Positions 14,922-22,561 of a stretch of 29,810 nt of DNA are shown one piece after another. Positions within the stretch are counted from its first letter, which is position 1. Every line of letters begins with the position of its first letter. The position numbers and the translations under genes are program-made. This DNA comes from Methanobrevibacter thaueri. GTDB taxonomy: Archaea > Methanobacteriota > Methanobacteria > Methanobacteriales > Methanobacteriaceae. A model generated the notes under the pieces. The model was given only the letters and a program-made list of their open reading frames with translations, was not told the DNA's origin and ran no database searches. The stretch spans positions 1 to 29,810 of the forward strand of contig NZ_SUTK01000020.1 in NCBI RefSeq assembly GCF_015062905.1, in the 5' to 3' direction.

Positions 14922-15995
14922 CTAAACGGGACTTTCCTTAAGCTTTAGATATTCGTCAATGGCTTCACGAGTGGTTCCGACAACTATGCGGTAATGGCTG
15001 AATTCGCCATTTACAATAACCTTTTCCACTTTTCCTTTGGCAACCACGTGTTCGCCGTCGATTACTTCGCCTGCATAGGTGTGGGTAAATGATACGACTT
15101 CTGTTAAGGGAAAGTCCACACCTTCAATTATCTCCACGTTTTCAATTGTGTAGAGTGAAGGGTTGTCAAAAGCTCCAAGTGCGTTTACGATGTCGCATTC
15201 GATTTGAGCGATTCCCTGAGGCTCATACACAGTATCTCCCCATGTGCCTTCAATCTCATCATAGTCCTTGGTGGCCAAAATGTCAAACAGGGTTCCGTTG
15301 ATTGTTCCTCTATTTGCTTTTCTGTTTTCATACCATCTGAACTCTTCTTTGGTCAAGCTTTCATCATACATTCTTTTATCGTATACAAAATCCCAGTAGT
15401 CATTGGTGATTCCTTCGACAGTGATGTGCTTGTCAACCTCTTCAAGATAAACTTCTTTGCCCCTATGCTCTTTAAATGCCGCAATCGCTCTTCTATGGTT
15501 GTCAAGACCGTATACAACAAAGTCCAGGTCACTAACATCGCTTTTTTGAAGACCTGGTAAAATGGAACCGGAGATTCCCAAATGGTCATATGGAATGTCT
15601 GCCATGAAATGGAAAAAGTCAGCAACATCCATTAATTTTGCAATCAATTCGGGATTTTTGACTTCTCCACCAGATTCGAATGTTTTTTTAAGGCCTAAAA
15701 GCCTATTTTCAGGTTTAATGACTCTTTCAACCTTGTCCAATGGCACTCCCATCATTTCAACGTTTGTAACTTGAGAAAAATATAAGTAATCTGGATGATT
15801 TTCTCTCAAATAACTATATGCTTCTTCAGATCCTACTTTTCTGTATCTTTTTCCATCTTTTTCACGATCGCCCTCTGGGTCGGGGACATATCTTAAAAAT
15901 GAGATTACTCTGTCTTCAGGGTGAATGTAATTGGTTGATGCGAAGTATAAGTCGTCGCTTGTGTAAATAAAATCTCTTGTTCTTACTTGTTCCAT
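14922..15995 (-). CDS. Nucleotidyltransferase-domain protein of unknown function
   Basis: A 357-residue soluble protein. The centre carries the polymerase-beta-type nucleotidyltransferase pattern: G-S at 143-144 in G-I-S-G-S-I-L-P-G, then S-D-L-D-F-V-V-Y-G with Asp156 and Asp158 as metal ligands. The N-terminal 130 residues and the C-terminal 75 residues (beta-rich, T-I-E-N-V-E-I-I-E-G at 283-292) are not explained by that fold; the latter could be a small nucleic-acid-binding barrel. AAGGAG precedes the ATG. It is a single-gene unit with its own terminator and a dyad over its promoter. A tRNA, RNA-end or small-molecule nucleotidyl transfer role is possible; I do not recognise a named gene. 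Confidence 0.7.
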   Translation of the reverse strand: MEQVRTRDFIYTSDDLYFASTNYIHPEDRVISFLRYVPDPEGDREKDGKRYRKVGSEEAYSYLRENHPDYLYFSQVTNVEMMGVPLDKVERVIKPENRLLGLKKTFESGGEVKNPELIAKLMDVADFFHFMADIPYDHLGISGSILPGLQKSDVSDLDFVVYGLDNHRRAIAAFKEHRGKEVYLEEVDKHITVEGITNDYWDFVYDKRMYDESLTKEEFRWYENRKANRGTINGTLFDILATKDYDEIEGTWGDTVYEPQGIAQIECDIVNALGAFDNPSLYTIENVEIIEGVDFPLTEVVSFTHTYAGEVIDGEHVVAKGKVEKVIVNGEFSHYRIVVGTTREAIDEYLKLKESPV

Positions 15996-16036
15996 AATTT
16001 TAACTCCTTAGTTAAATTTTGTTTTTTCTTTAATTA

Positions 16037-16079
16037 ATGTATTGTTATGATTGGTGTTTTCAATACATATAAAAAAATG
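16037..16079 (-). promoter_or_regulatory. TATA box and 8-bp dyad, candidate operator of the nucleotidyltransferase-like gene
   Basis: On the minus strand TTTTTTTATATGT (about 16067-16079) is a TATA box some 75 bases before the start codon. ATGTATTG (16037-16044) and CAATACAT (16061-16068) form a perfect inverted repeat with 16 bases between. One arm touches the TATA box and the other lies near the expected transcription start, the usual place for an archaeal repressor site. Confidence 0.4.
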
Positions 16080-16163
16080 ATAATTAAAATCGAGTAGTGT
16101 TTTTCTTACTTCTGTTTATATTTTCTTTTTTAGTATACGATACTTTTTTTAATACCTTTGACT

Positions 16164-16174
16164 AAATATAAATA
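16164..16174 (+). promoter_or_regulatory. TATA box for the DUF366-queD-queE operon
   Basis: AAATATAAATA lies about 38 bases before the ATG at 16207 and would start transcription near 16195, giving a very short leader. It is back to back with the promoter of the minus-strand nucleotidyltransferase gene. Confidence 0.45.
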
Positions 16175-16206
16175 GGTAATTTAATAATTTTAAGATAGGT
16201 TATATC

Positions 16207-16797
16207 ATGACTATTACTCATAAACACATTGATGAAATATTTGAATATGATGGAAGTCAAATAAACCCCTCATGGGCATTTCAGGAGTTTGGAATATATG
16301 GATCATCAATCATAACATGGATAGGTCCTGTTAACATTACTCCGGATAATCTAAAGGATTTCGCTGATGTGGGTTTGGAAATCAAATCAAACAACATGGT
16401 CAATTTCATCTGTGAATTTTTCGACCAGCAGCCACCGAACATGAGGGTGGCTTATCTAAGACAAAGGCTTCTTGTCATGATATTCAGAGAAGTATTGGCA
16501 GAATATGGAGTTCAGACAAAAAGGGAAGGTGATGACATTTTCGTTGAGGATAGAAAGTTATCCATCTCAATTGCAAGCATATCACTCAGCTCCGCAAAGA
16601 TTCATTTTGCCTTGAATCTGGAAGACAAGGGAACTCCTGATGATGTTGAAACTATTGGGCTTTTTGACATCAGAATTGATGATGAACAAATATTCACTGA
16701 GGATAATCTATTGGAATTAATTAATGAAACAGTCAATAGGTTCATTGATGAGTTGGAAACTATTGAAAATGATATAAGCAAAACTAAGGTGTTATGA
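16207..16797 (+). CDS. DUF366 family protein
   Basis: A 196-residue soluble protein matching the archaeal DUF366 family pattern: D-G-S-Q-I-N-P-S-W-A (15-24), I-T-W-I-G-P-V-N-I near 36-44, R-Q-R-L-L-V-M-I-F-R-E (about 85-95), and K-L-S-I-S-I-A-S-I-S-L-S-S-A-K-I-H-F in the centre. The invariant polar residues suggest a ligand or catalytic pocket, but the family has no activity I can name. The stop overlaps the queD start by ATGA, and queE follows the same way, so it is probably made with the preQ0 enzymes and may act in archaeosine or deazapurine metabolism. That link is inferred from the operon. Confidence 0.75.
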   Translation: MTITHKHIDEIFEYDGSQINPSWAFQEFGIYGSSIITWIGPVNITPDNLKDFADVGLEIKSNNMVNFICEFFDQQPPNMRVAYLRQRLLVMIFREVLAEYGVQTKREGDDIFVEDRKLSISIASISLSSAKIHFALNLEDKGTPDDVETIGLFDIRIDDEQIFTEDNLLELINETVNRFIDELETIENDISKTKVL

Positions 16798-17312
16798 TGA
16801 AAATTTTAGTTAATGGTATTCAATCAAATTTAAGATTCTCCTCTGCACACGTAATTCCGGGTCATGAATCATGCGGATATATTCATGGACACTCTTACTT
16901 TGTGGATGTTGAAATTGAAGGTGAGAGGGCAGGAGATTTTGAATTTGTAGTTGACTTTAAAGACGTTAAGGGTTATACAAAAGCTATTTGTGACGAGCTT
17001 GATCACAGATTGCTCATTCCGGTTTATAATGACTTGATCGAATTCAAGGATTTCGACAAGAAGACAGATTCAATTTTCGATTTGAAAAAGAAGCATACAG
17101 TTCATTTTAAAATTGATGGCAAGGGATATTCCCTGCCTGGTGTTGATTGTGTGTTCCTTCCTCTTCCGTACACTTCCGCTGAAGAGTTGTCAAAGTTCTT
17201 TGCCGAAACTTTGGCCAAAAAGATATCCGAAACTTATGACAATTTGGAATATGTTGCGGTCTGTGTAAATGAAGGAATCGGACAGGGCGCTGAATATAGG
17301 AAAGATTTATGA
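16794..17312 (+). CDS. queD: 6-carboxy-5,6,7,8-tetrahydropterin synthase (QueD/PTPS family)
   Basis: A 172-residue enzyme of the 6-pyruvoyl-tetrahydropterin synthase family, which turns dihydroneopterin triphosphate into 6-carboxytetrahydropterin in preQ0 synthesis. Zinc ligands His19 (S-S-A-H), His31 and His33 (G-Y-I-H-G-H-S-Y) are present, as is the catalytic Cys27 of the QueD branch. Later motifs V-D-F-K-D-V and D-H-R-L-L-I-P fit the family. A 30-residue Lys/Asp-rich insert after the D-H-R motif makes it longer than bacterial QueD (about 120). It overlaps DUF366 and queE by ATGA at each end, with AAGGTG upstream. Confidence 0.88.
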   Translation: MMKILVNGIQSNLRFSSAHVIPGHESCGYIHGHSYFVDVEIEGERAGDFEFVVDFKDVKGYTKAICDELDHRLLIPVYNDLIEFKDFDKKTDSIFDLKKKHTVHFKIDGKGYSLPGVDCVFLPLPYTSAEELSKFFAETLAKKISETYDNLEYVAVCVNEGIGQGAEYRKDL

Positions 17313-18010
17313 TGAAGGCGCCGATAATTGAAATATTTTCATCATTTCAGGGCGAAGGCCTTCTGATAGGTGAAAGACAGATTTTTGTGAGATTTGCAGG
17401 ATGCAATCTGAACTGTAACTATTGCGACACCAATGACAGTAAATCCGAAAAGTCAGGCACTCTGATGACTCCGGAGGAGGTCACAGCTGAGATAACTAAA
17501 TTGATTACTCCTGACTGCAAGACCATATCATTTACTGGAGGTGAGCCGAGCCTATATCCTCAGTTCATTTCTGAGGTGGCTAAAAATTTCAATCTTAAAA
17601 TAATGCTCGAAACAAACGGCACCTTACCGGAAAAAATATGCTCCATTGAGAAATTGGACATTGTTTCTCTGGACATTAAGCTGCCTGAGCATTTTGATGG
17701 TGATTTTGACAATTCCATTTTTTTAAATGAGATTAAATCACTAAATTTATTAATGAAAAAATCTATAAATGTATATTGTAAAGTAGTTATATTGCCATCA
17801 ACAAAAATAAAGTCATTTAAAGGGGTAGTTGAAAAATTATCGCAAAATATTTCAAACAAAAGCAACCTTAAAATAATTATCCAACCTTCCAGTCCGTTAG
17901 GAGAATGGAAAGACATTAATTTTAAATTATTTGAGTTTTCCGAAGTTGTTGGGCAATATTTTGAAGTTTCCACCATTCCTCAAATCCATAAGATTTTGGA
18001 TATTGAGTGA
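17309..18010 (+). CDS. queE: 7-carboxy-7-deazaguanine synthase (radical SAM, QueE)
   Basis: A 233-residue radical SAM enzyme that contracts carboxytetrahydropterin to 7-carboxy-7-deazaguanine. The cluster motif is C-N-L-N-C-N-Y-C with Cys32, 36 and 39, preceded by S-F-Q-G-E-G (12-17), which with the reduced-size core is typical of QueE. The SAM-binding F-T-G-G-E-P is at 75-80. The gene begins at the ATGA overlap with queD. QueC, the next enzyme, is not in the window and must be elsewhere. In archaea the product feeds archaeosine at tRNA position 15. Confidence 0.9.
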   Translation: MMKAPIIEIFSSFQGEGLLIGERQIFVRFAGCNLNCNYCDTNDSKSEKSGTLMTPEEVTAEITKLITPDCKTISFTGGEPSLYPQFISEVAKNFNLKIMLETNGTLPEKICSIEKLDIVSLDIKLPEHFDGDFDNSIFLNEIKSLNLLMKKSINVYCKVVILPSTKIKSFKGVVEKLSQNISNKSNLKIIIQPSSPLGEWKDINFKLFEFSEVVGQYFEVSTIPQIHKILDIE

Positions 18011-18074
18011 ATTTTTGTTTTTAATATTGATTGATTTTTATTTTGACGATAGCAATTGTAAATGAGGTGTGTAA

Positions 18075-19013
18075 ATGAAAGATAAAACATCTATTAACAG
18101 AAAATCAAACACAGGTGCAGTTGAACGTGAAACCAAAGTTCATGACAGAGAAGGAGACATCATGGCTATTGCAACCAGAGATGTTATTTCAATCCCTCCA
18201 TCAAAAAGTATCAAGGATACTGCTAAAGTGATGATGGAACATGAATTTAGAAGATTGCCAATCACTGACCCTGGCTCTGGAAAATTATTAGGTATTGTAA
18301 CCGTAATGGATATATTGGATTTCTTTGGTGGAGGAAAAAAATTCAACATTATTGAGAAAAAATACGAAGATAATTTCCTAGCAGCTATTAACGAGCCAGT
18401 AAAAGAAATCATGACTCGTGATTTAATCACCGTATCTAACAAAGCTTCTATTGGAGAAACCCTTGAAGTAATGTTAGCTAACCAATTAGGTGCTATTCCT
18501 ATTATTGATGCTGATGAAAAACTTGCAGGAATTGTAACTGAAAGGGATATCGCCCTTTCCTTAGCAGGCGTTGCAGGTAAAGACATTGTACAGGATTACA
18601 TGACTACCAAAGTATTCAATACAACTCCTGGAACTTCATTAGGAGACGCATGTAAAATCATGGTTAGAAATGGTTTAAGGAGAATTCCAATTGTCGGTGG
18701 TGAAGCTGACATATCCAAAGCGGCTAAAAAATTATTAGGTATCTTAACCTCTACAGATGTCATAAGATTCATCAACGCAAAAGAACTGTTTGACCACTTG
18801 AATTCCAATTTGGCAACTGATGTACTCGACCAAACAAAAATTTCAGATATCATGGTTAAAGAGCCAATAACTGTCGAACCTACCCTAACTATTGGGGAGT
18901 TATGTGAAATCTTTGCCGAAAAGAATATCGGTGGGGTTCCAGTCGTTAAAGAAGATAAAATTATTGGTATTATTACTGAAAGAGACATATTAAACGCAGT
19001 TAAAAGATATTAA
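18075..19013 (+). CDS. Protein with four CBS domains (first of a tandem pair)
   Basis: A 312-residue soluble protein composed of a short basic N-terminus and four CBS motifs, starting near residues 30, 107, 170 and 255. Each has the P-(I/V)-x-D-x-x-x-x-L-x-G-I-(V/I)-T-x-x-D-I pattern, for example G-I-V-T-E-R-D-I-A and G-I-I-T-E-R-D-I-L. CBS pairs (Bateman modules) bind adenine nucleotides or SAM and often act as energy sensors. No catalytic or DNA-binding domain is attached. GAGGTG is the ribosome binding site. The second CBS gene follows after 22 bases, so the two may form a complex. Confidence 0.9.
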   Translation: MKDKTSINRKSNTGAVERETKVHDREGDIMAIATRDVISIPPSKSIKDTAKVMMEHEFRRLPITDPGSGKLLGIVTVMDILDFFGGGKKFNIIEKKYEDNFLAAINEPVKEIMTRDLITVSNKASIGETLEVMLANQLGAIPIIDADEKLAGIVTERDIALSLAGVAGKDIVQDYMTTKVFNTTPGTSLGDACKIMVRNGLRRIPIVGGEADISKAAKKLLGILTSTDVIRFINAKELFDHLNSNLATDVLDQTKISDIMVKEPITVEPTLTIGELCEIFAEKNIGGVPVVKEDKIIGIITERDILNAVKRY

Positions 19014-19035
19014 AACATTTTTAGGAGATGATAAT

Positions 19036-19839
19036 ATGCAAATTAAGAATTTGATGTCTGAGGATATTATTACCATAGACAAAGATCAAAATCTTTCTGA
19101 TGCTTTGAAATTGTTGCGTAAAAATAACGTTTCACGTTTGCCTGTAATCAACAATAAGGAATTGGTGGGAATAATTTCTGAAAGGGATATTGCCGCCAAG
19201 CTTGGTTCTTCAAAATATGAAAGTATGCCTGCATCAAGACTTCATATTTCATCCGTAATGGTTAAAGACGTATTAACAGTTCCTGAAACTATGCAATTGG
19301 ACGAAGTTGCAAAAATGATGTTGGAAAATGGCATAGGTTCCGTTCCTGTTATGGACGCTGATGATAACATGGTTGGAATCGTATCCAAAGCGGATTTCGT
19401 CACTCTTGCTGTGGGAATTGCTTTTGATAAGATTACTGTCAAAGAAATCATGACCAAGGACGTGACAGTTGTTTCACCAACTGAAAGACTTGTTCATGCA
19501 AGAAGACAGATGATTGAAAACCATGTGGGCAGATTGCCTGTTGTCGAAGATGAAGAATTGGTGGGCATGTTGACCTCTAAAGACTTGATGAGAGCATTCA
19601 TCGACTTTAGAAAGAATGTGCCTGAAAAATACCAAAAATCTCAAATCAAGGAGGTTTTGGTTGAATACATCATGTCTTCAAATCCGACAGTCACTTCCAA
19701 GGATGCAACCATCTCTGAAGTGGCTAAAATTATGATAGAAACCGGTTACAACGGTTTACCGGTCATTGATGACAACAAAGTTGTCGGTATCATAACACAA
19801 ACTGATATTTTAAGATTAATTGAAAAATTAGAATCTTAA
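19036..19839 (+). CDS. Protein with four CBS domains (second of a tandem pair)
   Basis: A 267-residue protein with four CBS domains and almost nothing else, beginning near residues 1, 69, 132 and 205. The repeats read M-S-E-D-I-I-T-I, M-V-K-D-V-L-T-V, M-T-K-D-V-T-V-V and M-S-S-N-P-T-V-T at their starts, and each ends with a G-I-(I/V)-(S/T)-x-x-D or G-M-L-T-S-K-D turn. It should bind adenosine ligands as two Bateman modules. AGGAGATGAT gives the start. It is a divergent copy of the upstream four-CBS protein in the same direction, so it likely arose by an old duplication. Confidence 0.9.
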   Translation: MQIKNLMSEDIITIDKDQNLSDALKLLRKNNVSRLPVINNKELVGIISERDIAAKLGSSKYESMPASRLHISSVMVKDVLTVPETMQLDEVAKMMLENGIGSVPVMDADDNMVGIVSKADFVTLAVGIAFDKITVKEIMTKDVTVVSPTERLVHARRQMIENHVGRLPVVEDEELVGMLTSKDLMRAFIDFRKNVPEKYQKSQIKEVLVEYIMSSNPTVTSKDATISEVAKIMIETGYNGLPVIDDNKVVGIITQTDILRLIEKLES

Positions 19840-19864
19840 ATATCAACTTTTTTTATTTTTTTGG

Positions 19865-20677
19865 GTGATTACTATTACATTAATATCATTTTTAGGACCA
19901 AAAGGAACATTCACTCACGAAGCGGCCAACATGATTGGAGATGAACTGATTCCATATTGTACCATCCCGGCCGTAATGGAAAGTGTTGCAAACAATGAAA
20001 CAGTATATGGCGTTATTCCAATTGAAAACTCAATTGAAGGACCTGTCGGAATAACATTGGATTCACTGGCCCACAAGTTTGACTTGAAAATATTTGAGGA
20101 AATAATTATTCCGATCAACCAGAATCTGATCGTCAATCCCGGATGCACAATGGATGACATTGAGGATGTCTATTCTCATCAGCAGGCTATTTCACAATGT
20201 CAGGAATTCATTAGTCAAAATAGGATTCAGCCTCATTATGCAATAAGCACTGCGAATGCCGCCAAAAATATTATTGGGGATAAATCTAAAGCCGCTATTG
20301 GTAATGCAAAAGCTGCAGAGCTCTACGGTTTGGAAATCCTTAAGGCAAATATTCAGGATATGGACAATAATGAGACAAGATTCATAGTTGTTTCAAACAA
20401 TGATCATGAACCTACCGGCAAGGACAAGACTTCGATAATATTTTCAATATATGAGGACCGTCCTGGAGAACTCTATAATATTCTTGGAATTTTCCAAAAA
20501 AACAATATAAACTTAACTAAAATCGAATCCCGTCCATCTAAAAAGGGTTTGGGAAGATATCTGTTTTTCATCGACTTTAACGGTCACAAAGATGATGATG
20601 TGATTAAGAATATCATTGACGAGATTGATGAAAATACCTATTTTTTAAAAGTTTTAGGTTCCTATCCTGAATTTTAG
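19865..20677 (+). CDS. pheA: Prephenate dehydratase with C-terminal ACT domain
   Basis: A 270-residue enzyme that converts prephenate to phenylpyruvate in phenylalanine synthesis. The catalytic domain begins with F-L-G-P-K-G-T-F-T-H (9-18), includes I-P-I-E-N-S-I-E-G (about 52-60), and ends with N-E-T-R-F, whose Thr is catalytic. The C-terminal ACT domain (about 185-265) has the feedback motif E-S-R-P. No chorismate mutase part is fused. The only usual in-frame start, GTG at 19865, overlaps the ribosome-binding-like GGGTGATT, while an in-frame ATT at 19874 sits where a start codon would be expected. Confidence 0.9.
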   Translation: MITITLISFLGPKGTFTHEAANMIGDELIPYCTIPAVMESVANNETVYGVIPIENSIEGPVGITLDSLAHKFDLKIFEEIIIPINQNLIVNPGCTMDDIEDVYSHQQAISQCQEFISQNRIQPHYAISTANAAKNIIGDKSKAAIGNAKAAELYGLEILKANIQDMDNNETRFIVVSNNDHEPTGKDKTSIIFSIYEDRPGELYNILGIFQKNNINLTKIESRPSKKGLGRYLFFIDFNGHKDDDVIKNIIDEIDENTYFLKVLGSYPEF

Positions 20678-20738
20678 GTAACATTTAAATTATTGTTTGA
20701 ATATAATTTAAAGTATAATAATTTCAGGGAGGGTAGGA

Positions 20739-21485
20739 ATGTCAGAAGATAGAGATAAACTTCTTCAGGTTATGAATAGTTTGGAAGCTGATTACAAGTC
20801 TGGTAAGATTTCTGCAGGAAAATACAGATATTTCCGTTCCAAATATGAAGATAAATTGAATTCTATTGATGCGATGGAAGCTACAAAGCGTATCAGATCC
20901 ATGCAGGGCAAGTCAACTACCAAAACTAAAAAAAGAAGTAAAGAACCTACCAATTATAAGAAAAAGCAAGAACAGGACTTAGTTCAAAAATATATTATAA
21001 ATCCTAAAAAGGATGATGCAAAATATAATAAAAAGAAAAAATCTTCAATGAGTAGCGGTGCTTTTACAGTGATAACCTTATTGGTGCTTGTAATCGCATT
21101 TACATCTGGTGTGGCTTTTGGTATTTTTAATTTGGATTCCGATCCTATGGTCGATACTGGTGTTGTTGCTACTGTTACAGATACAGCATTCCCTGAAGTT
21201 GTTGCTGTTGTAAATACTACAACTACCAATTATAATTATACTTCAAATGATTATAATGATACTCAGACAAGTACCAGCGATAATAATGATAATAACGACC
21301 AAAATCAGGTTGAGACTACGACTGAAACTACTACTACAACTACTACTACAACAACTGATTCGTCAGACAGTTCTCAATCCAGTTCAAGTTCCAGTTCGTC
21401 AGATAGCAGTGATTCAAGCAGTGATTCCTCAAGTTCGTCAGATAGCAGTGATTCCTCAAGTTCTAACGAGGGGACATCAGGTTAA
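20739..21485 (+). CDS. Single-span membrane protein with Thr/Ser-rich extracellular stalk
   Basis: A 248-residue protein. Residues 1-45 resemble a SHOCT-like helical motif (Y-K-S-G-K-I-S-A-G-K-Y), 50-105 are strongly basic and should be cytoplasmic, 108-130 form one membrane span, and 131-248 lie outside. The exterior holds sequons N-T-T (159), N-Y-T (166) and N-D-T (173), a Thr run at 193-206 and Ser/Asp repeats at 207-243. The fold of this part is probably an extended, glycosylated stalk. There is no sorting motif or anchor at the C-terminus. GGGAGG sets the start. A secreted PsbP-like protein follows after 16 bases. Confidence 0.75.
   Translation: MSEDRDKLLQVMNSLEADYKSGKISAGKYRYFRSKYEDKLNSIDAMEATKRIRSMQGKSTTKTKKRSKEPTNYKKKQEQDLVQKYIINPKKDDAKYNKKKKSSMSSGAFTVITLLVLVIAFTSGVAFGIFNLDSDPMVDTGVVATVTDTAFPEVVAVVNTTTTNYNYTSNDYNDTQTSTSDNNDNNDQNQVETTTETTTTTTTTTTDSSDSSQSSSSSSSSDSSDSSSDSSSSSDSSDSSSSNEGTSG
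21393..21463 (+). repeat. In-frame short direct repeats coding the Ser/Asp tail
   Basis: AGTTCGTCAGATAGCAGTGA and three further bases recur exactly at 21393-21415 and 21432-21454 (offset 39). AGCAGTGATTCCTCAAGTTC recurs at 21417-21436 and 21444-21463 (offset 27). Both offsets are multiples of three, so copy-number change would lengthen or shorten the stalk without breaking the frame. Confidence 0.85.
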
Positions 21486-21501
21486 TGCCTAAGGTGGTTT
21501 T

Positions 21502-22041
21502 ATGAAAGGAAAAATTTTAAAGGGAAGTATAATAGCAATTATTCTTATCATATTTTTAGTTTCAAGCGTCAGTGCAGAGAATGCTAACGAGGAAACTAAA
21601 GTTTTAACATTGTCCAAGGGAGGATTGGTTATTAATTATCCTTCAGATTGGGGCTATTCACAGGCTACTTCAAATTATTCCATCATGTCAATTTCAAAAC
21701 TTGATTCAATAGATTCAGCCGGAATAGGCCAGGTCAATATCAATTTTGAGAAAAAGCCGATTGAAGGAGACTTTTACACATTTGTAAATTCCACTTACAA
21801 ATCCATGCAGTATGACGCATCTTTTAAGTTAATTTCCTCAGGGGACTCTGTAATTGGAGACAGGCAAGCATTGGAATACCTATACACTTCTAATGACAAT
21901 GGAGTGGAACGTGAACACAAGGTGGTCTGGTTTGAAAAGGGCGGTCAGGCATATGCTTTAATGTATAGTGCGCCAGTTGATAAGTTCGAACAGAATTTAT
22001 ACGTATTTGATTATATCCTGTCTGATATTCAGATTACTTAA
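21502..22041 (+). CDS. Secreted PsbP-like protein
   Basis: A 179-residue protein with a clear signal peptide: basic K-G-K-I-L-K-G, a hydrophobic core at 9-20, and S-S-V-S-A with likely cleavage after Ala25. The mature part has the PsbP/DUF1795-type opening (L-V-I-N-Y-P-S-D-W) and the closing Y-A-L-M-Y-S-A-P with the terminal I-L-S-D-I-Q helix-strand pattern. This family is widespread in Methanobacteriales as exported proteins of unknown role. AAGGTGG lies upstream, 16 bases after the stalk protein gene, so the two probably share a transcript at the cell surface. Confidence 0.75.
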   Translation: MKGKILKGSIIAIILIIFLVSSVSAENANEETKVLTLSKGGLVINYPSDWGYSQATSNYSIMSISKLDSIDSAGIGQVNINFEKKPIEGDFYTFVNSTYKSMQYDASFKLISSGDSVIGDRQALEYLYTSNDNGVEREHKVVWFEKGGQAYALMYSAPVDKFEQNLYVFDYILSDIQIT

Positions 22042-22050
22042 GGTGTTTAT

Positions 22051-22560
22051 ATGATTGTTTTATGTGTTACAGGTAGCATTGCAGCTACCGAATCAATCAA
22101 ATTGGCTCGTGAGCTTAGAAGAAATGATGTTGAAGTGAAATGTTTCATGAGCGATTCCGCCTGCGAAATCATTCATCCGAATGCAATGGAATTTGCTACA
22201 GGTCATGAAGTCGTAACCAAATTGACAGGCAAAATCGAGCATGTCAGATATTCTCAGGAGGATTTGATACTTGTCGCTCCGGCCACTGCAAACACCATTT
22301 CCAAATTCGCTTATAAGATTGCTGACAATCCTATTTCAACATTGCTGATTACCGCACAAGGCCATGACACTCCAATTATTTTTGTTCCATCAATGCATGA
22401 CTCAATGTATCGTGCAATCAAGGGAAACATTGATAAAATTAAAGAAGAGGGATCTGCGTCTTTCATAAAGCCTAGGATGGATGAAGGAAAAGCAAAATTC
22501 CCTTCAAAAGAGGATATTGTCCTTGAATCTCTAAGAACTATTAATTTAAATAAAGATTGA
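22051..22560 (+). CDS. coaC: Phosphopantothenoylcysteine decarboxylase (CoaC), stand-alone
   Basis: A 169-residue flavoprotein of the HFCD family, which decarboxylates 4'-phosphopantothenoylcysteine in coenzyme A synthesis. The nucleotide-binding start V-T-G-S-I-A-A is at 6-12, the catalytic His64 in I-E-H-V-R-Y, the FMN-binding P-A-T-A-N-T at 77-82, and the substrate motif P-S-M-H-D-S-M at 113-119, where His replaces the Asn of bacterial enzymes. The flap region reads P-R-M-D-E-G-K-A-K-F-P without the bacterial flap Cys. AAGGTG precedes the ATG. The stop is one base before coaB, which is in another frame. Confidence 0.85.
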   Translation: MIVLCVTGSIAATESIKLARELRRNDVEVKCFMSDSACEIIHPNAMEFATGHEVVTKLTGKIEHVRYSQEDLILVAPATANTISKFAYKIADNPISTLLITAQGHDTPIIFVPSMHDSMYRAIKGNIDKIKEEGSASFIKPRMDEGKAKFPSKEDIVLESLRTINLNKD

Positions 22561-22561
22561 T

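Noticed and set aside
14922..15995. A toxin-antitoxin (MNT/HEPN) system
   Set aside because: The nucleotidyltransferase protein is much larger than MNT antitoxins and has no small partner gene beside it; both flanks are separate transcription units.
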